Assembly (NCBI RefSeq): GCF_002150685.1
Contig: NZ_MSSW01000052.1
Coordinates: 1-64,000, forward strand
Source of the DNA: Algoriphagus antarcticus
GTDB lineage: Bacteria; Bacteroidota; Bacteroidia; Cytophagales; Cyclobacteriaceae
Reading direction: 5' to 3'
Length of the DNA: 64,000 nucleotides
Shown here: positions 51,390 to 59,968 of the stretch, in pieces
Layout of the letters: each line of letters begins with the position of its first letter
Position numbering within the stretch: the stretch's first letter is position 1
The notes under the pieces: model-generated
Database searches by the model: none
What the model was told of the DNA's origin: nothing
Seen by the model: only the letters and a program-made list of their open reading frames with translations
Program-made: the position numbers and the translations under genes

Positions 51390-52157
51390 TTATCCGTAAA
51401 TTTCTTCCAAAATTTGGGCTAATCGCACGCTAGCGGCTATCAATCTTTCTTCTAAAAGTGGGGTATTATCATAGCCATAAGAATAAGATAATTTTTTACT
51501 TTCTGGAAAGTTATAGACGGCTGGTCTTGCTGCGACAGCCTCTGCAAGCCAAGTATCCATAGTACCCGCTCGATATCCGGCGATCAAGTCTTTATTTAAT
51601 CGTCGGGATAGCTCATCTCCAATTTCAGTGTAGCTCATTGATTTGCCATCAATGATTCCACTATCCCAAACGGCATGTAGGTTTGTTGATCTTCCAAAAT
51701 ATTCGAGCTTCACGTCGTTTCCTCCTCTATCCTCTCCGTTGCCTACGTGAAGCGGTTGATGAATGTCCTCCACCATGTGGATGAGCATTTTTAGCATTTC
51801 AGCTTCTTTCTTTGGATCAAGATTTCCAGCCTTAAGCTCGCTTTTAATTCGATTGATTTCGGCATACACGTTTCCACCTTTCTCCTGAATAGACTCATTG
51901 TATTCACCTTGTATGCTGGTCATGTAATGCCAGGAATTGGCATAATCAAATGCACTGTCTGACCTGATCTCGTCCATCCATGTACCACTTCTACCAAGAG
52001 ACATCGGGGAAAGTACCTTTTCGACTTTTTTACGAACGGATCTTTTCATTTGCTTTTCTGCCATATAGCCAATCAAATAGTGCCCTAGCTGACCCCAAGC
52101 GAAGGTTTGGGTAACCAATAGAAAAACAAAAACTGAAGTAGCAATGATTTTTTTCAT
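51390..52157 (-). CDS. S1/P1-type zinc nuclease
   Basis: A 255-residue secreted nuclease that cleaves single-stranded DNA/RNA and mononucleotides using three zinc ions. The signal peptide ends at TFA-WGQ, giving the family's zinc-binding N-terminal tryptophan. Other ligands appear as DEIRSDSAFDYANSWHYM, MLIHMVEDIHQPLHVG (His, Asp, His) and LHAVWDSGIID. It acts in the periplasm or outside and probably scavenges nucleic acids for phosphorus. It has its own terminator. Confidence 0.95.
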   Translation of the reverse strand: MKKIIATSVFVFLLVTQTFAWGQLGHYLIGYMAEKQMKRSVRKKVEKVLSPMSLGRSGTWMDEIRSDSAFDYANSWHYMTSIQGEYNESIQEKGGNVYAEINRIKSELKAGNLDPKKEAEMLKMLIHMVEDIHQPLHVGNGEDRGGNDVKLEYFGRSTNLHAVWDSGIIDGKSMSYTEIGDELSRRLNKDLIAGYRAGTMDTWLAEAVAARPAVYNFPESKKLSYSYGYDNTPLLEERLIAASVRLAQILEEIYG

Positions 52158-52220
52158 TGTATAATTAGTTGGGAAAATGGAAAGTTACTGCAAAAAGTAT
52201 GATGGAAAGTTATCTTAAGT

Positions 52221-53411
52221 TTAAGCTTTACCGAGTTCGGAAACGGCCAAGAATGCCATCAAACCTGCTCCAACTTCCAAAGCATCCTCATCGATATCAA
52301 AAGTAGGTGTATGCACACCAGAAGTAATTCCCCTGGATTCATTTCTTGTGCCTAATCTGTAGAAACAACCATCCACTTCCTGTGAATAGAAAGCGAAATC
52401 CTCTGCTGCCATCCAAATATCCAAATCGAGTACATTCTCCTCACCTAGATATGCGATAGCTGCCTGATGAGATCTGTGTGTCAGCTCTGGATCATTTTTC
52501 AAAAAAGGATACCCTTTTTTAATTTCAAAATCCACTTCTCCGCCCATTCCTTCTACAATTCCTTTTGCGATTGATAGCATCTTCACATGAGCTTTGGCTC
52601 TCCAATCTTCATCAAGCGTACGGAAGGTACCTTGGATCTTTACTTCGTTTGGGATCACATTGGTAGCGCCCAATGCCTCCACTCTACCGAAAGAAAGAAC
52701 GGATGGAATCTTCGGACTAGCTGCTCTACTCACCACTTGCTGCAATGCTACAATCATATGAGATGCGATCAAGACGGGGTCAATCAAAGTCTCAGGCATG
52801 GCCGCATGACCTCCTTTACCTTTCACTGTCACGTAGATTTCATCAGCACTGGCCATGTAGATCCCAGGTCTGAAACCTACTTTTCCCACCTCAATGAAAG
52901 GCATCACATGCTGACCAATAATTCCGTCTGGACGTGGATTTTCAAGTACTTTATCCGCAATCATCAAAGAAGCTCCACCGGGTGCTACTTCCTCCCCGGG
53001 CTGAAAAATCAGCTTGATTGTTCCCTCAAAGTCATCTTTTATTTCATTAAGAATTTTGGCAGCACCAAGTAGAGATGCAGTATGCGCATCATGCCCACAG
53101 GCATGCATGACACCTGGGTTTTGGGATTTGTAAGAAACGTCATTAGCCTCAATTATGGGCAATGCGTCCATATCTGCACGTAGTGCAACTACTCTTTTAC
53201 CTGGATTTTTTCCCTCAATCAAAGCAGCCCATCCTGTGTCTGCTTTCGATTCAATGTTTGTAATTCCTATTTCTAGGAGCTTTTCCTTTACAAACTTTGA
53301 AGTATTGTATTCTTGAAAGGAAAGTTCGGGATTAGCATGAAGCCGGCGACGATTTGCAATTATTTCTTCTTTGTAGGCCTTAGCCAGAGATTTAATTTTG
53401 TCCTTCAGCAT
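52221..53411 (-). CDS. M20 family amidohydrolase
   Basis: A 396-residue zinc amidohydrolase of the aminoacylase/carboxypeptidase group. Metal-site motifs are VMHACGHDAHTASLLG (Cys-Gly-His-Asp-x-His), IFQPGEEVAPGG and the late AAEDFAFYSQEVDG; a dimerisation domain lies between. The frame extends to 53429, but the ATG at 53411 (MLKDKIKSLAKAY) is a better family start. It overlaps the SPOR gene by 20 bases. The likely substrates are N-acyl amino acids or similar amides; the exact one is unclear. Confidence 0.93.
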   Translation of the reverse strand: MLKDKIKSLAKAYKEEIIANRRRLHANPELSFQEYNTSKFVKEKLLEIGITNIESKADTGWAALIEGKNPGKRVVALRADMDALPIIEANDVSYKSQNPGVMHACGHDAHTASLLGAAKILNEIKDDFEGTIKLIFQPGEEVAPGGASLMIADKVLENPRPDGIIGQHVMPFIEVGKVGFRPGIYMASADEIYVTVKGKGGHAAMPETLIDPVLIASHMIVALQQVVSRAASPKIPSVLSFGRVEALGATNVIPNEVKIQGTFRTLDEDWRAKAHVKMLSIAKGIVEGMGGEVDFEIKKGYPFLKNDPELTHRSHQAAIAYLGEENVLDLDIWMAAEDFAFYSQEVDGCFYRLGTRNESRGITSGVHTPTFDIDEDALEVGAGLMAFLAVSELGKA

Positions 53412-53937
53412 CTTGTTGATTGAGTTCATTTAGCGTCTTGAATTCTTCTCGCTGAAAGCGATCTTGAATTATCCTCGCTGTTGGAAATTGTGATTTTACT
53501 TCTGAGAAGCTTTTTTGCGCCTCTATTTTGTGTGCGAACTTACCAACCTTCACGAGATATCTCGGCTGTTGGTATTGCATTTCAGGAACTAGATCGGGGA
53601 AATTCATAACTAAATCATCACGGGTTTTGAAGGCCTTATTTCGATCAATTCCCGAATAAACTAGGACTGAGTACCCACTAAAATAGGGCTCGGACTTATT
53701 CTTACTGATCAAACTAGCCTGAACTTGATCCAATTGACCATCAATCGATTCTGTAGATTCAGAGGAGCCAATTGATGATTTAGAAGTCATCTGTGCACGG
53801 TAATCTGGATATACAGGAAGTGAAGAGCTCAAATTTTCCTGGTAATTCGCATAGCTTGACGAAGAACTCGAGGTCTTCCGAGTGGTTTTGCAACTTGCTA
53901 AAATCAGTACCAATCCTAAAATCCAGAATATTCTCAT
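53392..53937 (-). CDS. SPOR-domain lipoprotein
   Basis: A 181-residue lipoprotein: signal WILGLVLILASCKTT with Cys16 (from the ATG at 53937) as the lipidated residue. A Ser-rich low-complexity region follows (about 20-60), then a C-terminal SPOR-like domain (about 90-170) with YFSGYSVLVYSGIDRNKAF and ARIIQDRF. SPOR domains bind denuded peptidoglycan, often at the division site. An in-frame upstream start at 53955 overlaps the secA stop, so the inner ATG was preferred (seven bases after secA). It overlaps the M20 gene by 20 bases. Confidence 0.82.
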   Translation of the reverse strand: MRIFWILGLVLILASCKTTRKTSSSSSSYANYQENLSSSLPVYPDYRAQMTSKSSIGSSESTESIDGQLDQVQASLISKNKSEPYFSGYSVLVYSGIDRNKAFKTRDDLVMNFPDLVPEMQYQQPRYLVKVGKFAHKIEAQKSFSEVKSQFPTARIIQDRFQREEFKTLNELNQQDAEGQN

Positions 53938-53944
53938 GCTTCCT

Positions 53945-56900
53945 TTAATTATCAATGATTACACATTTTCCTTCCTGCACATCCTGTTCCACACTTTTGT
54001 ATTTCACATCAGACTTGGTAGTTCCATTGGTATATTGTACTGAAACCTTGTCATTTCTTCCGAAAGCTTTGTCAGATTTTCTAGGAGCTACCACCTGTGG
54101 AGCTGGTCTTCCAGCATTGGAAGCAGCTACTGCTGCAGCACGGTTAGCGCCTGGATTTAGTGTACTTCCAGCATCAGCTTTGGAAGCTTGTACTTCCGAT
54201 TCGGCTACTCGTTGAGGGGCAGCAGCATGTACCTGATTTGGATCTTGCTTAGGCAAATCAGCTCTACTTAAGAACGTTGTCATGTCTTCATTCAGCTTTC
54301 CTATAAAGCGCTTGAACATTTCGAAAGACTCAAACTTGTAGATCAATAGAGGATCTTTTTGCTCATAAACGGCATTTTGCACTGACTGCTTCAAGTCATC
54401 CATATCTCTAAGATGCTCTTTCCAGTTTTGATCAACGATGGCAAGTGACACATTTTTCTCAATCGCCCTCACTAACTCCCTACCTTCTGTATTCACTGTG
54501 GATTCAAGATTCACTACCACACCGATTTGCTTGATTCCATCAGAAATAGGCACCATGATGTCTTTCACAGTAGCTCCTCTTTCTTCCTGGACACGCTTGA
54601 AAATCGGAAGCGCAGTGTTCATCATCACTTCACTTTTCTTTTGGTAGGTTTCAAAAGCAAGGGTGTAAAGCTCTTGGGTCAATTGACCTGCATCTTTAGA
54701 TTTTAGATCATTCTCATTTACACGATGATCCACTCCAAGTGTAGTGAACACATTCATTCTGAAATCCTCAGGATCGGAGTTGGACTTGCCAATATCTACC
54801 AAGCCTTCGCAGACATCGTATAGTATGTTCAAAATATCCAATTCCAGCCTATCCCCTTTCAGTGCATTTCTTCTTCTCTTATAAACTACTTCACGCTGTG
54901 AGTTCATCACATCGTCATACTCTAGTAATCTCTTTCTTGTACCAAAGTTATTTTCCTCCACCTTGCGCTGCGCACGCTCAATAGATTTAGAAATCATGCT
55001 ATGCTGGATCACTTCGCCTTCTTCCAGACCCATTCTATCCATCAGTTTTGCGATACGCTCAGAACCGAAAAGACGCATCAAGCTGTCTTCCAACGAAACG
55101 AAGAACTGGGAAGATCCCACATCACCTTGACGACCAGATCTACCTCGAAGCTGTCTATCGACACGACGTGATTCATGACGCTCTGTACCGATAATTGCCA
55201 AACCTCCAGCTTTTTTTGCCTCAGGAGATAATTTTATATCTGTACCACGACCAGCCATGTTCGTTGCAATAGTTACTGTGCCAGCTTGACCGGCTATAGC
55301 AACTACATCTGCTTCTCTGGCGTGTTGCTTTGCGTTCAATACCTGATGAGGTATTTTCTTCAACGTCAACATCCTACTGAGTACTTCAGAGATTTCCACC
55401 GAAGTAGTACCCACCAAAACAGGTCTTCCTGCTGCGACTAGCTCATTGATCTCGTCACCAACTGCGTTGAATTTCTCACGCACGGTTTTATAAACCTTAT
55501 CGTCACGGTCAGCTCTGATAATCGCCCTATTGGTAGGTATTACTACCACATCGAGTTTGTAAATTTCCCAGAATTCACCTGCTTCAGTCTCCGCTGTACC
55601 AGTCATGCCCGCTAGCTTGTGATACATTCTAAAGTAGTTCTGAAGGGTAATGGTAGCGTAAGTCTGCGTGGCATCTTCCACCTTTACATTTTCCTTCGCC
55701 TCTATCGCCTGGTGCAATCCGTCAGAATAACGACGACCTTCCATCACACGTCCTGTCTGCTCGTCTACAATCTTAACTTTGCCATCCACCAAGATGTACT
55801 CAGTGTCCCGCTCAAACATACAATATGCTTTGAGCAATTGGTTTACTGTGTGAATTCGTTGAGCTTTGACGCTATAATCTTTGATAGCTTCCTCTTTACG
55901 TACAAGCTTATCAGTATCGGAAATTCCTTCTTCTTTCTCCAAATCGGCGATTAGTATTCCGATATCCGGTAGAATGAAAAACTCAGCATTTTCGTTCTTT
56001 GTAGTCATCGTCTCGATACCACGATCCGTCAAATCAACTACGTTTGTTTTTTCATCTATAGTAAATAATAGCGGCTCATCTGCTTCCGGCATTTGGCGCT
56101 TGTTGTCCTGCAAATAATGGTTCTCTGTCTTTTGAAGAATCACTCGAATTCCAGGTTCAGAAAGGTATTTGATCAAAGGCTTATACTTCGGTATTCCACG
56201 GAAAGCTCGGAATAGGGACAAACCACCTTCTTTATCATTGCCATCAGCAATCATTTTCTTGGCAGAGCTCAAGAAACCCTGAACCAACTTTCGCTGCTCA
56301 TCTACTAGGGTAGAAACACGAGGCTTCATATCATCAAACTCATGCACATCGCCTTTTGGCACTGGCCCGGAGATAATCAATGGTGTTCTTGCATCATCAA
56401 TCAACACAGAATCGACCTCATCAATCATTGCGTAATGATGCTTGCCCTGAACTAGATCACCCGCCTCACGAGCCATATTGTCTCTTAGGTAATCGAAGCC
56501 AAACTCGTTATTCGTACCGTACACGATATCCGATCTGTAGGCTTTCTTTCGTCCAGCTGAGTTGGGAGTAAATTTATCAATACAGTCCACGCTTAGTCCG
56601 TGAAATTCAAAAAGTGGTGCATTCCATTCGGAGTCACGCTTTGCCAAGTAATCATTCACTGTTACAATATGAACGCCACGTCCAGCAAGTGCATTGAGGT
56701 AAGCAGGCAGGGTAGAGACCAATGTTTTACCTTCACCAGTAGCCATTTCCGCAATATTTCCTCTATGGAGAACCATACCACCAATCAGTTGTACATCGTA
56801 GTGGATCATATCCCACACGACTTCGGTACCCGCGGCCATCCACCTGTTATGCCAGATCGCATCATCGCCTTGGATCTCAATGTTTGGCTTATTTGCGGAG

Positions 56901-57328
56901 AGCTCACGATCACGGTCAGATGCCTTCACCACTAGCTTTCCGTTTTCTTTGAAACGTCTTGCAGTTTCTTTCATCACAGCGAAAGCCTTAGGCAAGACTT
57001 TTTCCAAAATGACTTCCAAAGCTTCATTTCGATCTTTTTCGATCTGATCAATTTGATTGAAAAGCTGATCTTTTTCGTGAATAGCTTTTGCAGGCAACTC
57101 ATCTACCTTCGATCTTATCGCAATAATCTTATCATCGAATTCCTTAAGATGAGTATTGATTTCAGTCCTGATTTCTTCAGTTTTAGCTCGCAATTGATCA
57201 TCGCTGAGGCTCTTTAATCCAGAAAAAACCTCATTGATCTGTGTGACGATCGGAAGAAGTACTTTGATATCTCTATCGGACTTGGTTCCAAATACTTTTG
57301 CAAGTCCTTTTGCTATAATATCTAACAT
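53945..57328 (-). CDS. secA: Preprotein translocase ATPase SecA
   Basis: Motor of the Sec export pathway, 1127 residues, long as usual for Bacteroidota. The N-terminal NBD1 has MATGEGKTLVSTLPAYLNAL and the VIDEVDSVLIDDARTPLI box; NBD2 has TNMAGRGTDIKL and RLFGSERI. The C-terminal tail is Ala/Pro-rich and ends KCVIIDN without the Cys-rich zinc motif of E. coli SecA, so SecB-type binding via that motif is absent. A TAnnTTTG element lies 32 bases upstream, inside a small hairpin. Downstream genes are the SPOR lipoprotein and M20 hydrolase. Confidence 0.97.
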   Translation of the reverse strand: MLDIIAKGLAKVFGTKSDRDIKVLLPIVTQINEVFSGLKSLSDDQLRAKTEEIRTEINTHLKEFDDKIIAIRSKVDELPAKAIHEKDQLFNQIDQIEKDRNEALEVILEKVLPKAFAVMKETARRFKENGKLVVKASDRDRELSANKPNIEIQGDDAIWHNRWMAAGTEVVWDMIHYDVQLIGGMVLHRGNIAEMATGEGKTLVSTLPAYLNALAGRGVHIVTVNDYLAKRDSEWNAPLFEFHGLSVDCIDKFTPNSAGRKKAYRSDIVYGTNNEFGFDYLRDNMAREAGDLVQGKHHYAMIDEVDSVLIDDARTPLIISGPVPKGDVHEFDDMKPRVSTLVDEQRKLVQGFLSSAKKMIADGNDKEGGLSLFRAFRGIPKYKPLIKYLSEPGIRVILQKTENHYLQDNKRQMPEADEPLLFTIDEKTNVVDLTDRGIETMTTKNENAEFFILPDIGILIADLEKEEGISDTDKLVRKEEAIKDYSVKAQRIHTVNQLLKAYCMFERDTEYILVDGKVKIVDEQTGRVMEGRRYSDGLHQAIEAKENVKVEDATQTYATITLQNYFRMYHKLAGMTGTAETEAGEFWEIYKLDVVVIPTNRAIIRADRDDKVYKTVREKFNAVGDEINELVAAGRPVLVGTTSVEISEVLSRMLTLKKIPHQVLNAKQHAREADVVAIAGQAGTVTIATNMAGRGTDIKLSPEAKKAGGLAIIGTERHESRRVDRQLRGRSGRQGDVGSSQFFVSLEDSLMRLFGSERIAKLMDRMGLEEGEVIQHSMISKSIERAQRKVEENNFGTRKRLLEYDDVMNSQREVVYKRRRNALKGDRLELDILNILYDVCEGLVDIGKSNSDPEDFRMNVFTTLGVDHRVNENDLKSKDAGQLTQELYTLAFETYQKKSEVMMNTALPIFKRVQEERGATVKDIMVPISDGIKQIGVVVNLESTVNTEGRELVRAIEKNVSLAIVDQNWKEHLRDMDDLKQSVQNAVYEQKDPLLIYKFESFEMFKRFIGKLNEDMTTFLSRADLPKQDPNQVHAAAPQRVAESEVQASKADAGSTLNPGANRAAAVAASNAGRPAPQVVAPRKSDKAFGRNDKVSVQYTNGTTKSDVKYKSVEQDVQEGKCVIIDN

Positions 57329-57359
57329 GCTAGCTTATTGTGATTCTCTATTAGGGCTT

Positions 57360-57367
57360 CAAAATTA
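57360..57367 (-). promoter_or_regulatory. Putative secA -7 promoter element within a hairpin
   Basis: Reads TAATTTTG on the minus strand, an exact TAnnTTTG match, 32 bases before the secA ATG. It forms the loop and part of one arm of a hairpin with AGGGCTT/AAGCCCT arms (about 57353-57373). The hairpin's T-run is on the plus strand. Confidence 0.4.
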
Positions 57368-57428
57368 AGCCCTTTTTGTTATAATTGATAATAAAACCAG
57401 TTGATCGGAGAAGTACTCCAATAGTAGG

Positions 57429-58202
57429 TCAAACACTTATTTCTCCGGCAAAGACCTGCTCTGCAGGCCCAATCAACCAGACTTCTTTGAAGACTCCGTT
57501 GTCGGAAGACTTAAATTTTACAGATAATTGGCCACCAAGGGTCTTGATTTTAATCGTAGCGGCTGGCTGATCTTTGCCAAAGACAATTGCCGCAGCCGTC
57601 ACTCCAGTCCCACAAGAGAGCGTCTCATTCTCCACACCCCTTTCGTAGGTACGAACGAAGATCTCATCGCCGCTCATTTTTTCAACGAAATTAACATTGG
57701 TGCCAGCAGGAGTATACATTCGGTCATATCTAACCTTTATTCCTTCTTCAACAACAGGGTATTTCTCCACGTCCTGCACAAAGCGAATGTGATGAGGTGA
57801 ACCGGTATTGACAAAAGAATCAGGTCCTTTTTCGTCTATTCCTGCTACATCACCCATCAGCAATTGCACCAATCCATCTTTCAAGATAGCCTCATGCGCT
57901 CCGTCAATGGCCAGGAAATTCGTCTTTTCATCCAGAATCCCCAGAAAAGCTGAAAAGGCAACTGCGCATCTCGCACCGTTGCCACACATACTCTGACTGC
58001 CATCGGCATTGAAATAGATCATCTCAAAATCAAAATCCGCATGATTTCGGATTAAAATCAACCCATCAGCGCCAACTCCAAACTTTCGGTCGCACAGTTT
58101 ACTGATTAGTTTCAGATCAGAACTATCAAACTTCTGGGCACGATCATCGATCATGACGAAGTCATTGCCGGTACCTTGATATTTGTAAAATGAAATTTCC
58201 AT
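57429..58202 (-). CDS. dapF: Diaminopimelate epimerase
   Basis: Interconverts LL- and meso-diaminopimelate for lysine and peptidoglycan synthesis. The 257 residues start KYQGTGNDFVMIDD; the first catalytic cysteine is in SQSMCGNGARCAVAF and the second in ENETLSCGTGVTAAA, the two-cysteine epimerase pair. FMETVN-like and GNPHxxxF-like stretches are present as TGSPHHIRFV. Length is normal. It is upstream of secA on the same strand but about 100 bases away, with a promoter-like element between, so probably separate. Confidence 0.97.
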   Translation of the reverse strand: MEISFYKYQGTGNDFVMIDDRAQKFDSSDLKLISKLCDRKFGVGADGLILIRNHADFDFEMIYFNADGSQSMCGNGARCAVAFSAFLGILDEKTNFLAIDGAHEAILKDGLVQLLMGDVAGIDEKGPDSFVNTGSPHHIRFVQDVEKYPVVEEGIKVRYDRMYTPAGTNVNFVEKMSGDEIFVRTYERGVENETLSCGTGVTAAAIVFGKDQPAATIKIKTLGGQLSVKFKSSDNGVFKEVWLIGPAEQVFAGEISV

Positions 58203-58571
58203 GGAAAATTATTGTGGTCATTGGGACAAAAACCCATCCAAGCCAATGTCGAGATGCAAACTTAAGCATCTTGTCACAAATACAGACTTATTGTCTGATT
58301 CTCAATTTCAAATCGGTCAGATAATATTACCTTTCAACCCTTTTTAGAAGAATTTCAATCCAACTTATCCAAATATCTCTCCTACTTAACTCTGGTCAAT
58401 GGCTCAATTGAAATATAGAACAATCCCTTGTTAGTCGTTTGGATTTCAAAAGAACCACTTTAGCTGATCGATTTTCTGCAGTTTCCATGAAATCTTATTC
58501 GGATTCAATCCTGAAAAAAGCCGGTTTTTTCGGTCTTTTTTAGTTATTTCAGCCTTTCAACTATTCAAAAA
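58203..58571. other. Divergent intergenic region
   Basis: Non-coding 369 bases between dapF and the NTP pyrophosphatase gene. I see no open frame worth keeping, no RNA gene and no exact promoter match. Near 58513-58545 there is a short AAAAAAGCCGG-T-rich stretch that could form a weak hairpin. Confidence 0.4.
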
Positions 58572-59039
58572 ATGCAAGATCCGAAATCACTTACCTCAGT
58601 TGCTCAATTTCATCAGACCTTCAAACATCCTGTTTTGCCTTCTCCGTTTATCCCTGAGAAAGTAAGATGCGATTTGCGTGTCTCGCTTTTGGCTGAGGAG
58701 CTGAAAGAACTGGAAGAAGCTATCGCTAAGAACGACTTGGTCGAAGTGGCTGATGCACTTTGTGATTTGCAATACGTACTTTCTGGAGCGATTCTCGAAT
58801 TTGGCTTGGGAGAAAAATTCAAAGTACTATTTGACGAAGTGCAGCGCTCCAATATGAGCAAAGCCTGCAAAACTGAAGATGAAGCCAAAGCAACCGTAGT
58901 GCATTACAATGCAAAAGGCACCGACTGCTTCTATGAAAAAGAAGGTGATTTGTATTTGGTTTTCAGAGAAGGCGATAGAAAAACCCTGAAGTCAGTGGCC
59001 TATTCACCAGCTGATTTGGCAGGAATTTTAGGTAAGTAA
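58572..59039 (+). CDS. All-alpha nucleoside triphosphate pyrophosphohydrolase (MazG-like)
   Basis: A 155-residue helical NTP pyrophosphatase of the MazG/HisE-like superfamily. The metal-binding helix pair is RVSLLAEELKELEEAIAKND (E-x-x-E pattern) and LVEVADALCDLQYVLSGAI (D-x-x-D), the family's hallmark. A C-terminal strand-rich tail (YLVFREGDRKTLK) closes it. Such enzymes clear non-canonical or excess nucleotides; the preferred substrate is not known. It converges with the MscS gene at its end, with one base between the stops. Confidence 0.9.
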   Translation: MQDPKSLTSVAQFHQTFKHPVLPSPFIPEKVRCDLRVSLLAEELKELEEAIAKNDLVEVADALCDLQYVLSGAILEFGLGEKFKVLFDEVQRSNMSKACKTEDEAKATVVHYNAKGTDCFYEKEGDLYLVFREGDRKTLKSVAYSPADLAGILGK

Positions 59040-59040
59040 A

Positions 59041-59901
59041 TTAAGAAGTCTTTAAGCTATCACCCTTATGCGTTTTGAGCTCAATGATTTTGGCTGGCAG
59101 ATTGAAGCCGGCCTTTTCAAGTGCAGTCAAGACGCTGAGGATCGCTGTGCTCTTAATATCCAGGTCGCCAATTGTATTGTCTAGGGTATCTACCCAAAAG
59201 TTGATCTCGATATTTAGGGTGCTTTCTGCCAATTCATTTACTCGTACTGTCACTTTTTTCTTTTCTTCGAGAATCCCGGGGATCCCACGAAGGGCAGAAT
59301 CTATTACTCCCATAGCGCCAAGATAATCCGATCCATAATCTAAGCCCACCATAAAATCGTACCTCAAATATCCATCGATCGTAAAATTCACCAAGGGGTT
59401 TTTGATCAGTAGGGAATTGGGTAAAAAGACATCTTTGCCGTCTAAGGTTTTGATCTGAGTATCCCGGAGATTCAAACTAAGCACTTGACCTCGAATACCA
59501 CCTATATCTATAATGTCTCCTATTTTAAATGGTCTTTTGAACGCCAAGAGAATCCCTGCCAAGAAATTTTCACCAATGTCCTTAAGAGCAAATCCGATGA
59601 TAAAGGCAGATATTCCGGCACCGGCAAGCATTCCTGATACGATGCCTGTGAGTCCTATAATTCGGAGAACGATCATAATCCCCATTATTACCACCAATGA
59701 GGCAAATATCCCGGCCAAAAAGTTAGCTAGGAGATCATCATCCATTTTTCTGGTAAGTCTTTTCTCTAAAAAGATTTTGGACTTGCGGGAGAGAAAAATA
59801 AATAATAGTAAAGTACCCAAGGCAATACCAAAGAGAATAACCCAGTGCTGAACGGAAGGCCAATCTATACTGAAATTTTGAAGATCAATCATGCCGCTCA
59901 A
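59041..59901 (-). CDS. MscS-family mechanosensitive channel
   Basis: A 286-residue channel with three N-terminal membrane helices (about 18-35, 62-85, 88-115) and the pore-lining helix in GMLAGAGISAFIIGFALKD. The following KRPFKIGDIIDIGGIRGQV and DGKDVFLPNSLLIKNPLVN form the MscS beta domain, and the end is a short alpha/beta cap. The small-size group to which it belongs gates on membrane tension during osmotic downshock. It is a single gene, converging on the pyrophosphatase. Confidence 0.93.
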   Translation of the reverse strand: MSGMIDLQNFSIDWPSVQHWVILFGIALGTLLLFIFLSRKSKIFLEKRLTRKMDDDLLANFLAGIFASLVVIMGIMIVLRIIGLTGIVSGMLAGAGISAFIIGFALKDIGENFLAGILLAFKRPFKIGDIIDIGGIRGQVLSLNLRDTQIKTLDGKDVFLPNSLLIKNPLVNFTIDGYLRYDFMVGLDYGSDYLGAMGVIDSALRGIPGILEEKKKVTVRVNELAESTLNIEINFWVDTLDNTIGDLDIKSTAILSVLTALEKAGFNLPAKIIELKTHKGDSLKTS

Positions 59902-59968
59902 AATACAAAAAATAGCACCGAGTGTTTGCCCGATGCTATGTAAAAGTTTGCGCTTAGATCTTGAACAA

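Noticed and set aside
58203..58571. tRNA or small RNA gene in the dapF gap
   Set aside because: No cloverleaf-like arms or CCA end could be drawn; the sequence is AT-rich and unstructured by eye.
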